Shown piece by piece: positions 13,072 through 25,520 of a DNA stretch of 64,000 nucleotides (position 1 is its first letter; the number at the start of each line of letters is the position of its first letter). The position numbers and the translations under genes were made by a program. A model generated the notes under the pieces. The model was not told the origin of the DNA and ran no database searches. It saw nothing but the letters and a program-made list of their open reading frames with translations. Origin of the DNA: Apus apus (taxonomy: Eukaryota; Chordata; Aves; Apodiformes; Apodidae); contig NC_067283.1 of the NCBI RefSeq assembly GCF_020740795.1, positions 2,321,659 to 2,385,658 on the forward strand, read 5' to 3'.

Positions 13072-13173
13072 GCAACTGACATCATCTACCTGGATTTGTG
13101 CAAGGCATTGGACACTGTCCCACATGACATCCTGGTCTCCAAACTGACAAGACATGGATTTGACAGATGGACC
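13072..13173 (+). mobile_element. Orphan CR1 reverse transcriptase fragment (palm motif A)
   Basis: A 34-codon stretch in one open frame reads like CR1 ORF2, including [16 protein letters not shown] and RHGFDRWT. This corresponds to reverse transcriptase motif A, where the family pattern is Y-L-D-x-x-K-A-F-D. The aspartate of YLD is present, but the usual phenylalanine of AFD is leucine. Homology stops at both ends: there is no 3' UTR or octamer tail within the next 3 kb. A short GGATGTCCAA just after the fragment resembles a later part of ORF2 and may mark an internal deletion. The open frame extends to 13266 by chance. It is a dead relic, not a functional gene. Confidence 0.85.
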
Positions 13174-16100
13174 AGGATGTCCAAACTAATGGCCATTTCC
13201 ACTGAGAAAACACCTGAGTCAGAAGCTTCAACCCCTTCGTGGGAGAGCCCAAGTTGTTTCTCATGAAGAATCACAGGATATAGGTGAGATCTCCTGCTCT
13301 CACAGTCATATTATTATTACTATTACAGCTTTTGGGCTTTGCTAGTTGGTCTTATGCTTCTTGTTGTACACTGGAAGCTGTCTTTTCATAAGGCAATATA
13401 AAGGCAGCCTGCTGTGATCAGGCTAGACTGAGACATCTGTCTTCCAAACATCTAAGATTAGAAGACACAAAGCAAAAACAGGGTTATGAAACAATTTCAG
13501 ACTCAGACAGTGCTTCCCAAACATGATGCAAGATATAATTTCTACCCAGGCAAGTTATTAACCCTTTATAAATCCAACATTGAGTGTCAAATGGTTTATC
13601 TGATGCCTCCTATCACCCATTTCCAATGAGCTCAGACTCATGACAACAACAACCCCTTGCTGAGTGAGCAGGATAAAGCTCATGTTCTGAATTTCACCTT
13701 TGTTCCATGAATAGAAAGCGGGGGTATCACTTGATGGGCTGGAGCTCTTCATGGGTAGAGGCAGCAGAAAGCCAGGACCAAATACTGTAGTTATAAACCA
13801 CATTTCATGGCACAGGATCTGTATGTCCCTTACCAAGCCACTTAAGGAGAGAATGAAAACAGTACACAAATACTCTAAGGGGAAATTGTATTTAGAATGA
13901 GGTTGACCCAGAGCACTATCAATGATGTAACCTGTTAGAAAGTGCATGTTAGAGATTCCAAACAAATTTATCTTTGACTGTGATGTGAAGATTCAGCAAA
14001 GTAAAATGCAGGAACATAGAAATTAGCATATAGTGGCCAAAGCAGCAGGTCACAGTCTCTTCTTCTCAAACAGGAGTTAGTTTAGAATAATATAGGGCAA
14101 AATATGAGTATACATGTACACATGTGCAAGTACCCATCCAGCTATAGCCATACTTTCACACCTATGCAGAGATATGCACCACAGCTGAGAAGGTGTGAGG
14201 ACTTACAAGGTGTTACAGCTCCAAGAGGATGAAAATTTAGCAGATGAGCAAATATCCAAGCAGAACAGGTTTAGTTGGTGTTCATCTCTTAATAGACTCT
14301 GGCTCTTAAGTACTTTTGTGCAACTCTGCATGGGAAAGTGGTCAAGGATTCACTGGCTTTATTCTAAACCGAATGATGCCAGTTGTTTCCTTCCCAGAAA
14401 AACTCAAAACTAGCAGACAAGATCAGCTTAACACATAATGTTTCTATTTGAAAGCTCATATAGAGTGAAATCCTGCCAGATTTGGATCTGATCTGCATTT
14501 CATGGTAGAGAATCAGGGTGAATCCTGAAGTTAATTCTCTGATTTTATAAAATTTTTCATTGACTCACTGGAAGAAAGGTGGTAGTCCATCCTTAAACAT
14601 TGTAAACTAAACCAAAATAAAATAAATTTAACAAATGGTTAGTTCCCAACCTTTTGTCAATAATCACCTAAAAATCTACTCTGTTTTTTGTTGGGTTTTT
14701 TTTCTGGCTAGCTCACATAGCTGTCTAGACAATCAACACCTGCTCTTAATTAATGACTAATATCCCAAACTGGAAACAGTGCTCTCTTATAACAGACATG
14801 ACCTCTGATCATCTCCTTCTACCAGCAAATGTTCAAAACAGCTGAAGATGGCCAAGCCCAGTTCACATTGCCCACCTGCTACTGCAGCTACTGGAGCCTG
14901 GACTGCTCTGCTGGGCTGAGTTCCTAAGGGTTTTTGCACTGTTTTTTTTCTGCTGTGCTGTGTGCAGTGACCTGAATCAGCACAAATCCATCATTCACAC
15001 ACTTCCAAAACTGGAAAGAAAGAGGGAAAATCAAAATCAGGGTGTTTGCTGTATCTTTTCTTTCCAGATAAAGCCATGCATCCTGCATTTCACTAGTGCA
15101 GCTGACAGTAGCTTGTCTCCTAATCCCCTGGGATGGGTGGGAGCCTTTCACAGTGCTCTCTACCTAGAGACATCAGGCTCTCCTTTTTGGAACATCTCTA
15201 GAGAGCCTGTGCAATATTTATTTTAAAGTTGATCAGACTCCACCACTAGCCCAAAAACCCGGGAGAATTCAGATAGCCAAGGTCTGGATAAATCTGGCTG
15301 TCAGACTGGGAAGCAAAGCTCCTACAGCAGGAAAAGCGAGCAACGACTCTGGTCACCCCCAGTGAAACATGGTTTTATTCCCTCTAATAACAGGGATATA
15401 TCAAAAGAAGTCCAGCTTTGCCTACCCATCGGACAGAGGAGCACAGACCATTGAGATCCTGCCTCCAATGATACTGGTATTGATACTGATGACTGGGTGA
15501 TGTTGCTTCCCTAAAGAAAAACATAAAATCTGATGTGACCTTGCTTCCTGAAAAAATGTACAAAAAGTGAGATCCTACTATGAAAAATCTGCAAATGACA
15601 CGATCTAATAAACTGACCATTTATTCTAAGACTAAAACCTGTATCTCCAACCCTGTTTAATTAGCACTGCATATGAAAAGGTCACAATTTAACTGAGGGA
15701 ACTGCCATTTACACAAAGCTTTACCTTTGCTTATTGGTATCTCAGACTTCCACTAGCAGCAAAATAATTACAAAATAATTACAGGATTGTCTCTGGATGC
15801 TGGTATTTTGTCCTTCATGCTATTTATTCTCTAGCACTGACCGTATGTCAAGTGACTCTTGGGTGCTGTTTAAGAGTTAGCATGGAAAGGAGATATTTCC
15901 AGGAGGTTGTTTCCATGTGGCCAAGCAGTGGTAAGAGTGTTTACCAATACATGCATAAGTTTTTCTGCCACAACTTGTCTCTAGGCTGCAGTATAAGCAT
16001 CGATGTAACCAGAGGATCATAAAAACCAATCTACTTGATCCTTCTAAGACAGACTTTGCTGCTTATTGTAATATCTGAGTTGAAGAAAGCAATGGCTCAG

Positions 16101-16218
16101 ACATGCTGCTCAGCACTGCTGGACACTGGCTTCCCATATTGCTATGAAATGCCTTCTACAGGACAACTAGTTTGTAGTTCAACTGCAATCCCAACTTCTC
16201 TCCTCCTTCCATCTCAAT
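13174..16218. other. Unique non-coding sequence
   Basis: About 3 kb without a recognisable gene or dispersed repeat. It holds an 11-bp direct tandem duplication AAAATAATTAC at 15761-15782 and short T runs. The open frame at 13558-13965 (-, 135 codons) is among the longest non-repeat frames in the window but shows no domain, has strongly hydrophobic patches and is most likely chance. Confidence 0.57.
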
Positions 16219-16842
16219 GGATGACAAGCTGGACATGAGTTGGCATTGTGCACTCACAGCCCAGAAAGTCAACAGCGTCCTGGACTGCAATAAAAGATGC
16301 ATGACCAGCAGGTTGAGGGGGGAATCTCCTCTGCTCCAGTGAGACCCCACCTGCAGTAATGGGGTCCTCAGCATAGGTAAGATGTGGACCTGTTGGAGTG
16401 GGCCATGAAGATGATCAAAGTGATGGAAAATCTCTCCTATGAGGAAACACTGAGAGCTGGGGTTGTTCAGGCTGGAGAAGAGAAGGCTCTGGGGAGAACT
16501 TGTAGCAGCCTTTTAACACTTCAAAAAGGTCTGTAAGAAAGATGGGGACAAACTTTTAGTGGGGCATGTAGTGATAGGACAAGGAATAATGATTTTAAAT
16601 CAAATGAGAGAAGACACGGACTAGATATAAGGAAGAATTTTTTGACAGTGAGAGTGGTGAGACACTGGCACAGATTGTCTAGAGAAGTGGTAGAAGCCCT
16701 GTCACTGGAAACATTCAAGGTCAAGTTGGATGGGGCTCTGAGCAACCTGATCTAGTTGAAGATGTCCCTGCATATTGCAGGGGAATTGGACTAGATGACC
16801 TTCAAGTGTTCTTTCCAACCCAAGCTGTACTGATTCGAAGTT
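16219..16842 (+). mobile_element. CR1 LINE, 5'-truncated copy of about 620 bp
   Basis: Starts in the ORF2 C-terminal region (GATGACAAGCTGGACATGAG, then GCCCAGAAAGTCAACAGCGT) and runs through CTGGAGAAGAGAAGGCTCTG, GTGGTGAGACACTGGCACAG and ATGTCCCTGCATATTGCAGG to CCTTTCCAACCCAAG-like sequence. The tail is decayed and the octamers are not clear. The signature GAGCAACCTGATCTAGTTGA is shared with 60874-61381, pointing to a common subfamily distinct from the 1599/5842 pair. Stops and small deletions break the ORF2 remnant. Antisense open frames at 16156-16374 and 16521-16887 are shadows. Confidence 0.96.
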
Positions 16843-17121
16843 GATGGCTGGGTAGCTTATATGGACCCACGTAACTGCTGATTTCACATGAAGGAGAGAT
16901 GAGTCCTGTAATTCAATCTAGTGCCTGTGAGCAGCAGAATTCTGCTCCTGAAGGAAAAAAAAATACACCACTGAACACAGAGAGATAGACTGGGTACTGA
17001 AATTCAAAAATTAAATTAACTGAAAACTTGCAGTTTTCTCCCATTCCCAGACAGATTTCCTCCCATGATCTCCACCCTTTCTGCTGCAAGATGCAAACCA
17101 GGTTGTGAAGCCTGTGATTTA

Positions 17122-17147
17122 ACACACATGCATTTGCACATGTGTGT
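17122..17147. repeat. Perfect inverted repeat, 9-bp arms
   Basis: Left arm ACACACATG at 17122-17130 and right arm CATGTGTGT at 17139-17147, separated by 8 nt. The arms are CA/TG-rich, so this may be a decayed (CA)n/(TG)n tract as well as a potential hairpin. Confidence 0.85.
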
Positions 17148-17166
17148 GCATACATGTACTCATTTC

Positions 17167-17187
17167 TAGTTGCACGTTGTGCAACTA
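17167..17187. repeat. Perfect inverted repeat, 9-bp arms and 3-nt loop
   Basis: Left arm TAGTTGCAC (17167-17175), loop GTT, right arm GTGCAACTA (17179-17187). No T run follows and the genome is eukaryotic, so a bacterial-type terminator reading is not appropriate. Function unknown. Confidence 0.88.
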
Positions 17188-20100
17188 ATGTGTTAAGCTA
17201 ACATGTGTTAACTTAAGCTGCTAATACTGGCGAACAGCCTGGGGAAGGGACATTGGTTTCATTCTTGCTTTTGTTCATGGGCTGGGAGGTGAAAAAGGGG
17301 GTAGGTTGGGAGGTGAATGATGCAGGACAGCAGAGGAGAGACGAGACAGGATGGCAAAAAGAGAACAGCAGAGGAATTTGAAGGATTTGCTCAAGTTCAT
17401 CCAACTATTAATAAAGGGCTTTTGAGGAGTGGCAGGGAGATAACACTGAGCAGACCTCCACCACTTTGTAAACCACCATCTATAATTTCAAGGAGTAGGA
17501 ACTCGGGCTGACAGATTTTTGGAGCCAGTCACGGTCCTGTCATGGGACCGGGGAGAGGAAGAAGAGGGGTGTGACTGGGAGGGGCCGAGCTTGTGGAGAG
17601 CAGAGAGAGGCCAGCAAGGCTGAGGTCAACAGAGAGGTGTTGGTGGCAGTTCATGTTCTGCAGTCTCCAGTCACAGGCACAAAAAAGCTGCTCAGTTTGG
17701 ATGCACTCAGAGAAGGAGCACTTCATAAACTCTGAGCTCAATCATGGCAGAGCTGGGGAAAGCCAACCAGCTCGTCTCCTCAGGGGTGGCTGCTTGCATT
17801 GCATTACCTGACATTTCCCCCCACCCAGCTTTATATGACTCAAGTGCCAGAGGTTGCATTAAAAAGGTGTGAACATCATGGGTCTGGATACCAGCCAAAG
17901 CTCATGAAGGTCAAGAGAGAATTGTTTCCACCAACTTCAACTAGACTTTCAATCAATTTCAAGTTCAGCCTGAGATTTTCCCTTCAGGTACCCAAGAAAA
18001 TGAGGTGATGTGACGTGTAATGAGTGGAACCACACAGGGGTGACTCACTTAGGGTTCCTCTCTCACAACAAGTTTGCTAAGAACATCTGGGAACATTCCA
18101 ATCTGGGGTGCATGGAAAATGGGTGTCCTAGCAGGTTTTTTGCTATTGTCTCAGAAGTGGCCAAGACAATCTCACCAGAAGGAAGAAGTTCCAAATCTGG
18201 TAACAACATGCAACATTAAAGCTGGAAAGGTACTAAAGTGATTAACAAATCCTGGGATGAGTTCCTTGCTTTGGGGACATTTTCAACCACCGAGGACTGC
18301 TCAGACAGGCAGCCAAACCTCAGCTCTGCTCCTTCACTTAAAAATACGAGACCAGAGCAAGTTTTTTTTCCAAACAAGGGGCACTGAGAGGCTAAAATTG
18401 AAGTCAGTGAGGCAGTTCAATGTTGTGATTAAGGAGGAGTTGCACTATTAGTTTGGTAGGTCCTCATCTGGTTTAACTGCCTTTGCAGATCTCACCCAAA
18501 GTGTTGAAATTCATCTTCAGCTTTGCCATCAGCCTTCAAATAAATTACCATGGAGAGGTGTTTAGAGACCCCATAGTTAGCAATGTGTTTTGAGAAAAGC
18601 ACTAAGGAATGATGAAGACCTGCTGAAATTTTATGTTACAAATATTTTTACAGCTTTAGCCCTATTTTTAGTTAACAAATCATCTATGGACCAATTATAA
18701 TTTCCTTCACACATATTAAGTACACACAAGAATTTGCCAAACACACTGGTGTTAACCCCAAACATTCACAAAACATGAGTCAGCCCAGTCTCTGCCTTCC
18801 CCCCTCCCATCCCAGGCACCTTATGGACTTAAACTTCATTAGACTTTAAAAAAGAAAAAAAAGTAGTCTCTTTTTATTTGCTTTCTTGTACTGGACATTT
18901 CTGAATTTTGGCTTTTTAAGGTTTCTTCTGCACTTCTGGGGATTATTCCTTTCTTTGCTCTGAAATAATCCTGAGATATCCTCCTAATTACTTGTCTTTC
19001 AGACTGAGAGATGCATAAACATCTCTCCAGGTAAAGATGGGGAGAAAAGCACCTACAACCCTTGGATTTCCCCTTTCTGGTTGTATTTTAGGTGTTTTTT
19101 CTTCATTATGTGCAATATGCAAGTAAGCAAATACTGTGTCTACTGTTCCATCTTTGCAGCTGGGATGACAATCAGACTGAGGGCATGGTCAGACCCTCAC
19201 AAATGTGTTGGAGCAACCTGAAAGCATTGTCTTCAGAAAGAGAGAGCGATTCCTCCTTACTCCAAGCTTGCTCTGATGGTTAAAGGTCACGATTCATTTA
19301 CCTAAACATAGGTGTCCAAAGCCACCTGAGATGCTCTAGGATATTCCAGCTGGTAGCCAGCATTTGGAGGACCATGAGTCTTCTGCAAGACCTGTCTGAT
19401 CTCTGTGGATCTCTTACACTCCCAAGAACCCCAAATGGCACTAGGTATCTATGTTTAGGGATCTGTGCCCTTTCTCCAGTTTAGTGAGATCCATGCAAAT
19501 GAGCTCTGAAGACAACTTAAACAAATTATTCCTTTGCATTACAGCTGGACTTGTGGTCAAGTCCACACGATTCATCTGACAACATGACAACTTACTAAAC
19601 CGTTCACAATCTTCTGTCCACAGTCCCCAGGAAAACGTGGTTGGTGGAGTGGTGTTTTGGCCAAATACTCATCATCAAATCTGAAGGTTCTGCAAGAGTC
19701 ACCCCCACTTCTCCCACGTATCAAAACAAAGGAGGTGTCTTTCTTTAAGCTGTGAAAACACTGCAAAGACACTTTGGACAGATTTGGGAGTTTTTCTCTG
19801 CTGCTGCCTTTATAACTTGAGTTAGACAAGTTGTTAAACCATAAGCTTCTCAGCAGAGGGCTTATGTTTTTGTATAGTTATGTTCTCTTTGTTGCAGAAA
19901 TCAAGATGTGCTGCTTTTCCTTTTTCCCAAATCCTGTCCAATACACCTTTTAGTTTTACCTTCTTGGTTTTGTTTTGTCTTCCCAAGTAAATTAGAGTAT
20001 CTTCTGGGCTATTCAGATTGATGGTTGCTCAGATCCTTAGTCTGCCCAAGATTTCCTATCAATCAACCAGTTTCAAAGCCAGGCTCTTCAGAGGACTCCA

Positions 20101-20902
20101 TCCCATGATGGAAGGGTGTTTTTTATGATGACAAGAATGTATCCTGACTTTTAGAGGAGTAGATTATCTTGTTCTTTGGGATGGATTACACCTTCAGCTC
20201 TCTGATAAACTTTTCTGAGACGACTGCAAGTGTGTAAAATAAATAATTCATAGGGATTGATTAATGTAAAATACTGTTAAAATTATGTAATAAAATAAAG
20301 TAAGCAGTGGTTTAAGAGAACATGTATAGAAATAATAGACACACATGCTCATATCTGCTCTAGGTATGGTACTAGAAAAATGTTAGATAAAACTTAAATA
20401 AAATAAAGGTAAAATTTAAATTAAATTATATAAATATTAGCTGGAAAATATATCTTTGGGGAAAATATTGAATTATTACTTCCCTGGAAGAAATAAGAAA
20501 GCCAGCTTCTTCAAAGCAGGAAAAAGGTATATATTTTGTACTTGTATCAAATAAGAGAATGCTATTTTAGTAGTAGATACACATGCTTATCTTATTCAAA
20601 CTAGATAAGTTAGTATTAACATTATCCTGGTAGTAGTGATGAGATAGTGAGATAAATTCTCCATTCCATCACAGTGCTTCTAAACCCTGAACTTGTGTTC
20701 ATTATGTGCTTTGATCTACAGACTCCCCAAAGCCTTCTTTGTACCTTGTTGAACTGAAGTTACAGGTTTTTGCATCCCTCAAACATTGATCACATCTTAC
20801 TTTTACATAAAGTTAATTTTAAACATCAGCATTTACTTTTTTTATTAATGTACTTATTCCTAAGTATCAAATATCTGTAAATGAATTCTCCTTTAATTGC
20901 AT

Positions 20903-21152
20903 AATCATTTCTGTTGGAAAAGACCTTTAGGATCATAAAGTCCAACTGTTAATCCAGAATTTCCAATTCCACCACTAAACCATGGCCCTGAGCACCACAG
21001 CTACATATCTTTTAAATCCCTCCATTATGGTGACTCCACCACTGCCTTGGGCAGCCTGTTCCGGTGCCTTTTAGTAAAGAAAAATTCCCTAATATCCCAT
21101 CTAAATATCTCCTGGAACAGACTGGGGCCATTTCCTCTTGTTCTACCCCTTA
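20903..21152 (-). mobile_element. CR1 LINE, antisense 3' end, second subfamily type
   Basis: Begins AATCATTTCTGTTGGAAAAG, then ACCTTTAGGATCATAAAGTC and the marker CCACCACTAAACCATGGCCC, with CTTTTAAATCCCTCC, TGGGCAGCCTGTTCC and GGCCATTTCCTCTTGTTCTA downstream. This is the reverse complement of a CR1 3' end whose sense strand carries a GGTTTAGTGGTGG motif, as in the copies at 27020 and 36345. The element reads on the - strand and is 5'-truncated. The open frames at 21047-21256 and 21249-21455 begin in or next to it and are not supported. Confidence 0.92.
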
Positions 21153-23984
21153 GTTCCCATTTTCCTGATGGGACCATAAAGGAAAAAAAAGCTCAAGAAA
21201 TCCTTGTCCTCTTTGCTTTCACCTATTCTAGAGGACCACAGTTTGTAGATGCCTGAGCCAGAGGAAAAGTCAAAGCCTCATCAGCCAGCACTGAGGGAAG
21301 TGGAGAAAAATCCCACCAGGATCTCAGCCCTCTTTACTACTGTACATCCAAACCCTTCAACAAGCAGGACCAGACAACTGGATGAGTGCTCCCAGATAAC
21401 CACATCCAGGACCACACTCACATGGAGAAGGTTCAGACACATTGCAGAAAGATGAGAGCCTAAGAGGCACCAGGGAACAAGATGGGTTTCACACCTCCAA
21501 ATCAAGCAGAGGTTTTCCTGTCCCACTGACTAACTTTGCAAGGGGCATGTAGAGGCTTGACACTCATTTTAAGGTTATAACTTCAATATCTGCAGAAGCA
21601 GCAGACACGCATGAGCTGCAGTCTGGCTTTCTACGTGGCTGCAGCTTTAGGAAAGTATGTTTGGTGCTCTTTGCACTTCATGACTTTCTCATCTAATTGA
21701 ACAGGGCCACAGAAATGCTCAGCACGTAGAACATCATCTGTAAAAAGCTTCTTTTTGGACCAGGATTCATAATGGTGCAGTGTGGCAGACACTGAAGTAA
21801 ATCCCTCTTGGCTTGTGTGTTTTTGTAAGAATCCAAGGGAGAAAAGAAAACAACAAAACAAAACAAAACAAACTAAAAAACCCATCTAAACTAAAAGAGC
21901 AAGATTTACCAGATCAGCTTTCTAAGCAGTGACTTTCCTTGCACTTTCCTAGAAACCCTGCTCTGCTTTTCCCATCTCCTGCCAAATTGTATAGAATTGG
22001 ATGAACATCATTTTTCTTTTTTCTCATTCTAGGCAAGTTAGTGCCAGTGCAAGTCAGTTTATTATGGTAACTTAACTCTCTCTTGCAAAGTGTGTTTAAA
22101 GCACCTGGCTTTACATTTTCAATGAAACTGGAACTGACCCTACTTTGCTGAAAATTTAGCTGCTCTTTATTTACCTTCCAGGGGCTAAAATCAGCAGCAA
22201 TGGATTGAGGTTAAGAAAGTCTCTGGTGAGAAAAACCAATGAGAGGAGGGAGCAGGTGGAGGTAAAATAGACTTACAAAGTCCCTGAGATACTCAGAGAC
22301 AGCACTGTCTGGCAGTCTTCAAGTTCTATCTGTCTACCTGTTGCAAATGAGAATTCTTTTTATTTCTTTAGTTTTGGTTTTGTTAGTTTGTTTATTTTTA
22401 TTTAATTTTTTTTTGCTTTTTTCTTTTAAACAGGATTATAGAGGCCTTTAATGAAATTGAACCTGGAGGCCAGGGAATGAATGGGTGTTGGGAGGCTGCC
22501 TTCACTGTAAAGAGAGAACTGAGTAACAAGCACAGACTTAAATAATTTGCAGACATCTGACATTAAAATGAGAGAAATCCCACCCCCAGGTCTACTGGCT
22601 GGGAACTCTGCCATGCAGACAACTTTAATGGCTAATGTGGCTCCATACACCCTAACCTTCCAGGAATGCTTTTTGCTGGGATATTTATTGATTTTTTTTC
22701 TGGATCTAAACAAAAGGAGAGGAAAGAAAAGAGTAATCTAAAAACTAGACCAGATGGAAAAGAGCTGATAATCCAGAGAAATCCCTAGAGGAGTTGTCTG
22801 TAAAGTCATCTTGAAGATGTGGCAGCTTTTTAGAGCTGGTACAACCAGGTCAGGCCATCAAGCTGATTTAAGGAAATTAGAAAAATCACTGAAGCAGGAG
22901 TCATGAGGGGCACTCATCACACTGAGGCTTGTAAACTCTTCTGCAGTCTCATATGCTCCCAATGAGAAGCCTGTGATCAGGAGCAGTGAACAGAAATCAC
23001 AGGCTTCAAAGTTTTTCTTTGGAAAATGAGGCCATATCAAAAGCTGGAGTATAACTTGGAGGTTTATGTAGTTGTTATTATTACTGCATGTATTAATTCT
23101 TCTGTGTTGCAATAGGAATCCCAAACAAAAATAGTCCTTCAAATCAATGTTTGGAAGTTATGTATTTAGCTCAATTTGCATCATCCCTCTTCTATTTCAT
23201 TTCTAATCATCAGAATGATCATCTGACAATACCCGACAAGGACTCATCTAAGACAAGCTCCTGTGAAATCAGTTGGTTTGCCCTCTAAATAAACATATCC
23301 AGCTTCAGCTACCCCAGAAAAAAGTAGAAATAGCCAACTTAGATAAGACATCAAATTTTAGATTGCTAATATTGACCGAAATGAACCTGACTCTTTCCTT
23401 TATACCACTTCCAGTTTCCACTTGCAGAATGAGGATATTAGCATTGCCACGCTTCAGATAATGGAATGAAAGGGTACAAGACACAAAAAAATAATGCAGA
23501 GGTAGTGGAGACATTGATAGTATTTTCTTTAGCAGCCACACTTAAGCAGTACTGTCTTCTGTACCGATTCTTTGCTCTTTAATTGTGATTTACCTCCAGG
23601 TCTTTCATTGTGCTCACTGAGCCCCTCTTTTTATTTCATTCTCTGAAAATGGGGAATGATCCCCAATTCAGATTAAGCTCTGAAACTAGAGAAACAAAGG
23701 TTGTTCTTCACAACTTTGGGGTATTTTGAAATCAGAGATTGAAAGGTTCTGCTGGTCAGGAATGCTTCAAGATTGCCATTATAATCTGTCACAGGATTGA
23801 GAATGAAGAGCAAAATGCCATCCTGCTTGATTTAAGAAGGGCTGCCCTTTATAACAGCTGCAGACAAAAGTTCATTGCCCTTTGTCAAGGGCTTGAGGTG
23901 GGAGCTTATCTCACCAGCTCTCTTCCTGGCAGTGAGTTATATTCACTGGTTTGAGCAAGAGGTTTGAGAAGGTGATCTGGAGTT
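21153..23984. other. Unique non-coding sequence
   Basis: No gene recognised over 2.8 kb. It includes an AAAAC-type simple repeat at about 21850-21876 and a T-rich patch at about 22356-22430. Open frames at 21281-21526, 22426-22713 and 22858-23142 on the - strand lack recognisable domains. Confidence 0.57.
21850..21876. repeat. (AAAAC)n simple repeat
   Basis: About four AAAAC pentamers in tandem flanked by related AAC/AAAC units. Confidence 0.85.
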
Positions 23985-24327
23985 ATCACAGAATCATAGA
24001 ACCACAGACTGGTTTGGGTTGGAAAGGACCTTAAAGCTCATCTAGTTCTAACCCCCTTGGTAGGGGCATGGACACCTCCCACCAGCCCAGGTTGCTCCAA
24101 GCCCCATCCCACCTGCCCTTGAACACTTCCAGGGATGGGGCAGCTACAGCTTCTCTGGGCAGCCTGGGCCAGTGTCTTACCACCTTCAAAGGAAAGATTT
24201 TTTTCCTAATATCTAATCTAAATCTACAATCCTTCACTTAAAAACTGTTCGCTTTTGATCTATCACTCCATACTCTTGTAAAAAGTCCCTTTCCAGCTTT
24301 ACTGTAGGCTCCCTGCAGGCACTGGAG
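23985..24327 (-). mobile_element. CR1 LINE, antisense, 5'-truncated copy
   Basis: Begins ATCACAGAATCATAGAACCA, then TTTGGGTTGGAAAGGACC, CCCTTGAACACTTCCAGGG, GGCAGCCTGGGCCAGTGTCT and TCCTAATATCTAATCTAAAT, ending after TGCAGGCACTGGA. This is the classic CR1 3' UTR read in reverse, so the element lies on the - strand. About 340 bp survive. The antisense frame at 24031-24237 is a reading through it. Confidence 0.96.
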
Positions 24328-25520
24328 TTCAGTCCCTTCTGACCTGACTTTGCCTGTCATCCAGTATGGCTTTTAGGAAGAAGGTTTTCTTGGAAATGGG
24401 AAAGAAAGGGAGACCATCATCACAGGAGACCGACACCCACACATGCAGTAATTTGGTAGGGAACCTGACAAACCAAGCAAGCTTCCATCTGTAATGCAGC
24501 AAAACTCAACTTGCTGAAACTAAACCCCAAGGGGCTGCTGGAGCCATCTGATTTCATTGCTGACTTCATAACCTTTGCCTTGCCTCCAAACTTTCCACTT
24601 GTGTCTGCACCACCGTTCCTGACCTTTGGCTGTTGCACCAGATTTTTATCCTCCTTTGTCATTCGATATTTGAGATGCAAACCTCAACCACAGCATTGTC
24701 CCCTGCTTAAAATTTGTCAAGAAAACATATGGCAGACCTGCTTTTTATATTTGGCCACCAGCAATAACCTCAAAAGTCTGCCACATGCTAATGTGAGACA
24801 GCATTTATTTTCTGAAGCCATCTTTCCTGTTTTTATGTAAGGAGAGCTCTGTTTCACCACTGGCTTTTTATTTCTGGGTCAGTACTCAAGCAACCAGCAC
24901 CATCAGGCTCCCAGGCAAGCAGGCCAGGCTGGGAAACTTGATGTGCACATTGTTAATCAGAGGTGCTTTATCTCTTTGCAACACCAAAGGTGCTGTGAAC
25001 AGTGTTGACAAGTTTTAATTAAGCACTGACTTAAAACCAGAAGTCACTATGGAAGACTAGAACTGTCCTCTTTTTATATCTGTACATTCATCAGGACTTC
25101 AAAAAAAGGGTGGGGATGGAGGGGAGAGAAGAGGAAAGCACATGTGACATTTTGCTAGGAGCAGCACAGCAGAGGGAAAACCCAAGCTCAAATTTAGTAT
25201 TTTCCTATTTAAAAGATTAAAAAAAAATGTAAGGCAGCCTCTGTCTTGAAGCAAAACGAGCTCTTTTGAAGGGGACTCACAGCAAAGATGGTCCCATGTT
25301 CTAATTTACTAAAATCAACAGCAAAATCTGGAAAAAAAACATGGGAAGTACCTCTGAGAGACGGGATGGGTGTTTGTGTGCTGATCCTTGAGAAGGAAAG
25401 GCAGATTTGCCACCCCAGGAATGACTGAGCTTGGTTAGAGCAGAGATAGAATAGATTGATAGAATGGTGGGGAGGTAGGGATACAGAGAGAGAAAGATGA
25501 AAGAAAGACAGAAGGAAGGC
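24328..25520. other. Unique non-coding sequence left of the GGAA microsatellite
   Basis: No repeat or gene recognised. The open frame at 24511-24840 (+, 109 codons) is hydrophobic and unrecognised. Purine content rises towards the right end, leading into the polypurine tract. Confidence 0.57.

Larger units (their letters stand above)
16843..20902. other. Unique non-coding sequence with local inverted repeats
   Basis: About 4 kb with no recognised gene. Two perfect short inverted repeats cluster at 17122-17187. An AT-rich patch spans about 20220-20460. Several open frames of 60-85 codons occur on both strands (for example 17593-17811 and 19572-19829) and none encodes a recognisable product. 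Confidence 0.57.

Noticed and set aside
17167..17187. Stem-loop considered as a transcription terminator
   Set aside because: The DNA is eukaryotic and no T run follows; rho-independent terminators do not apply.
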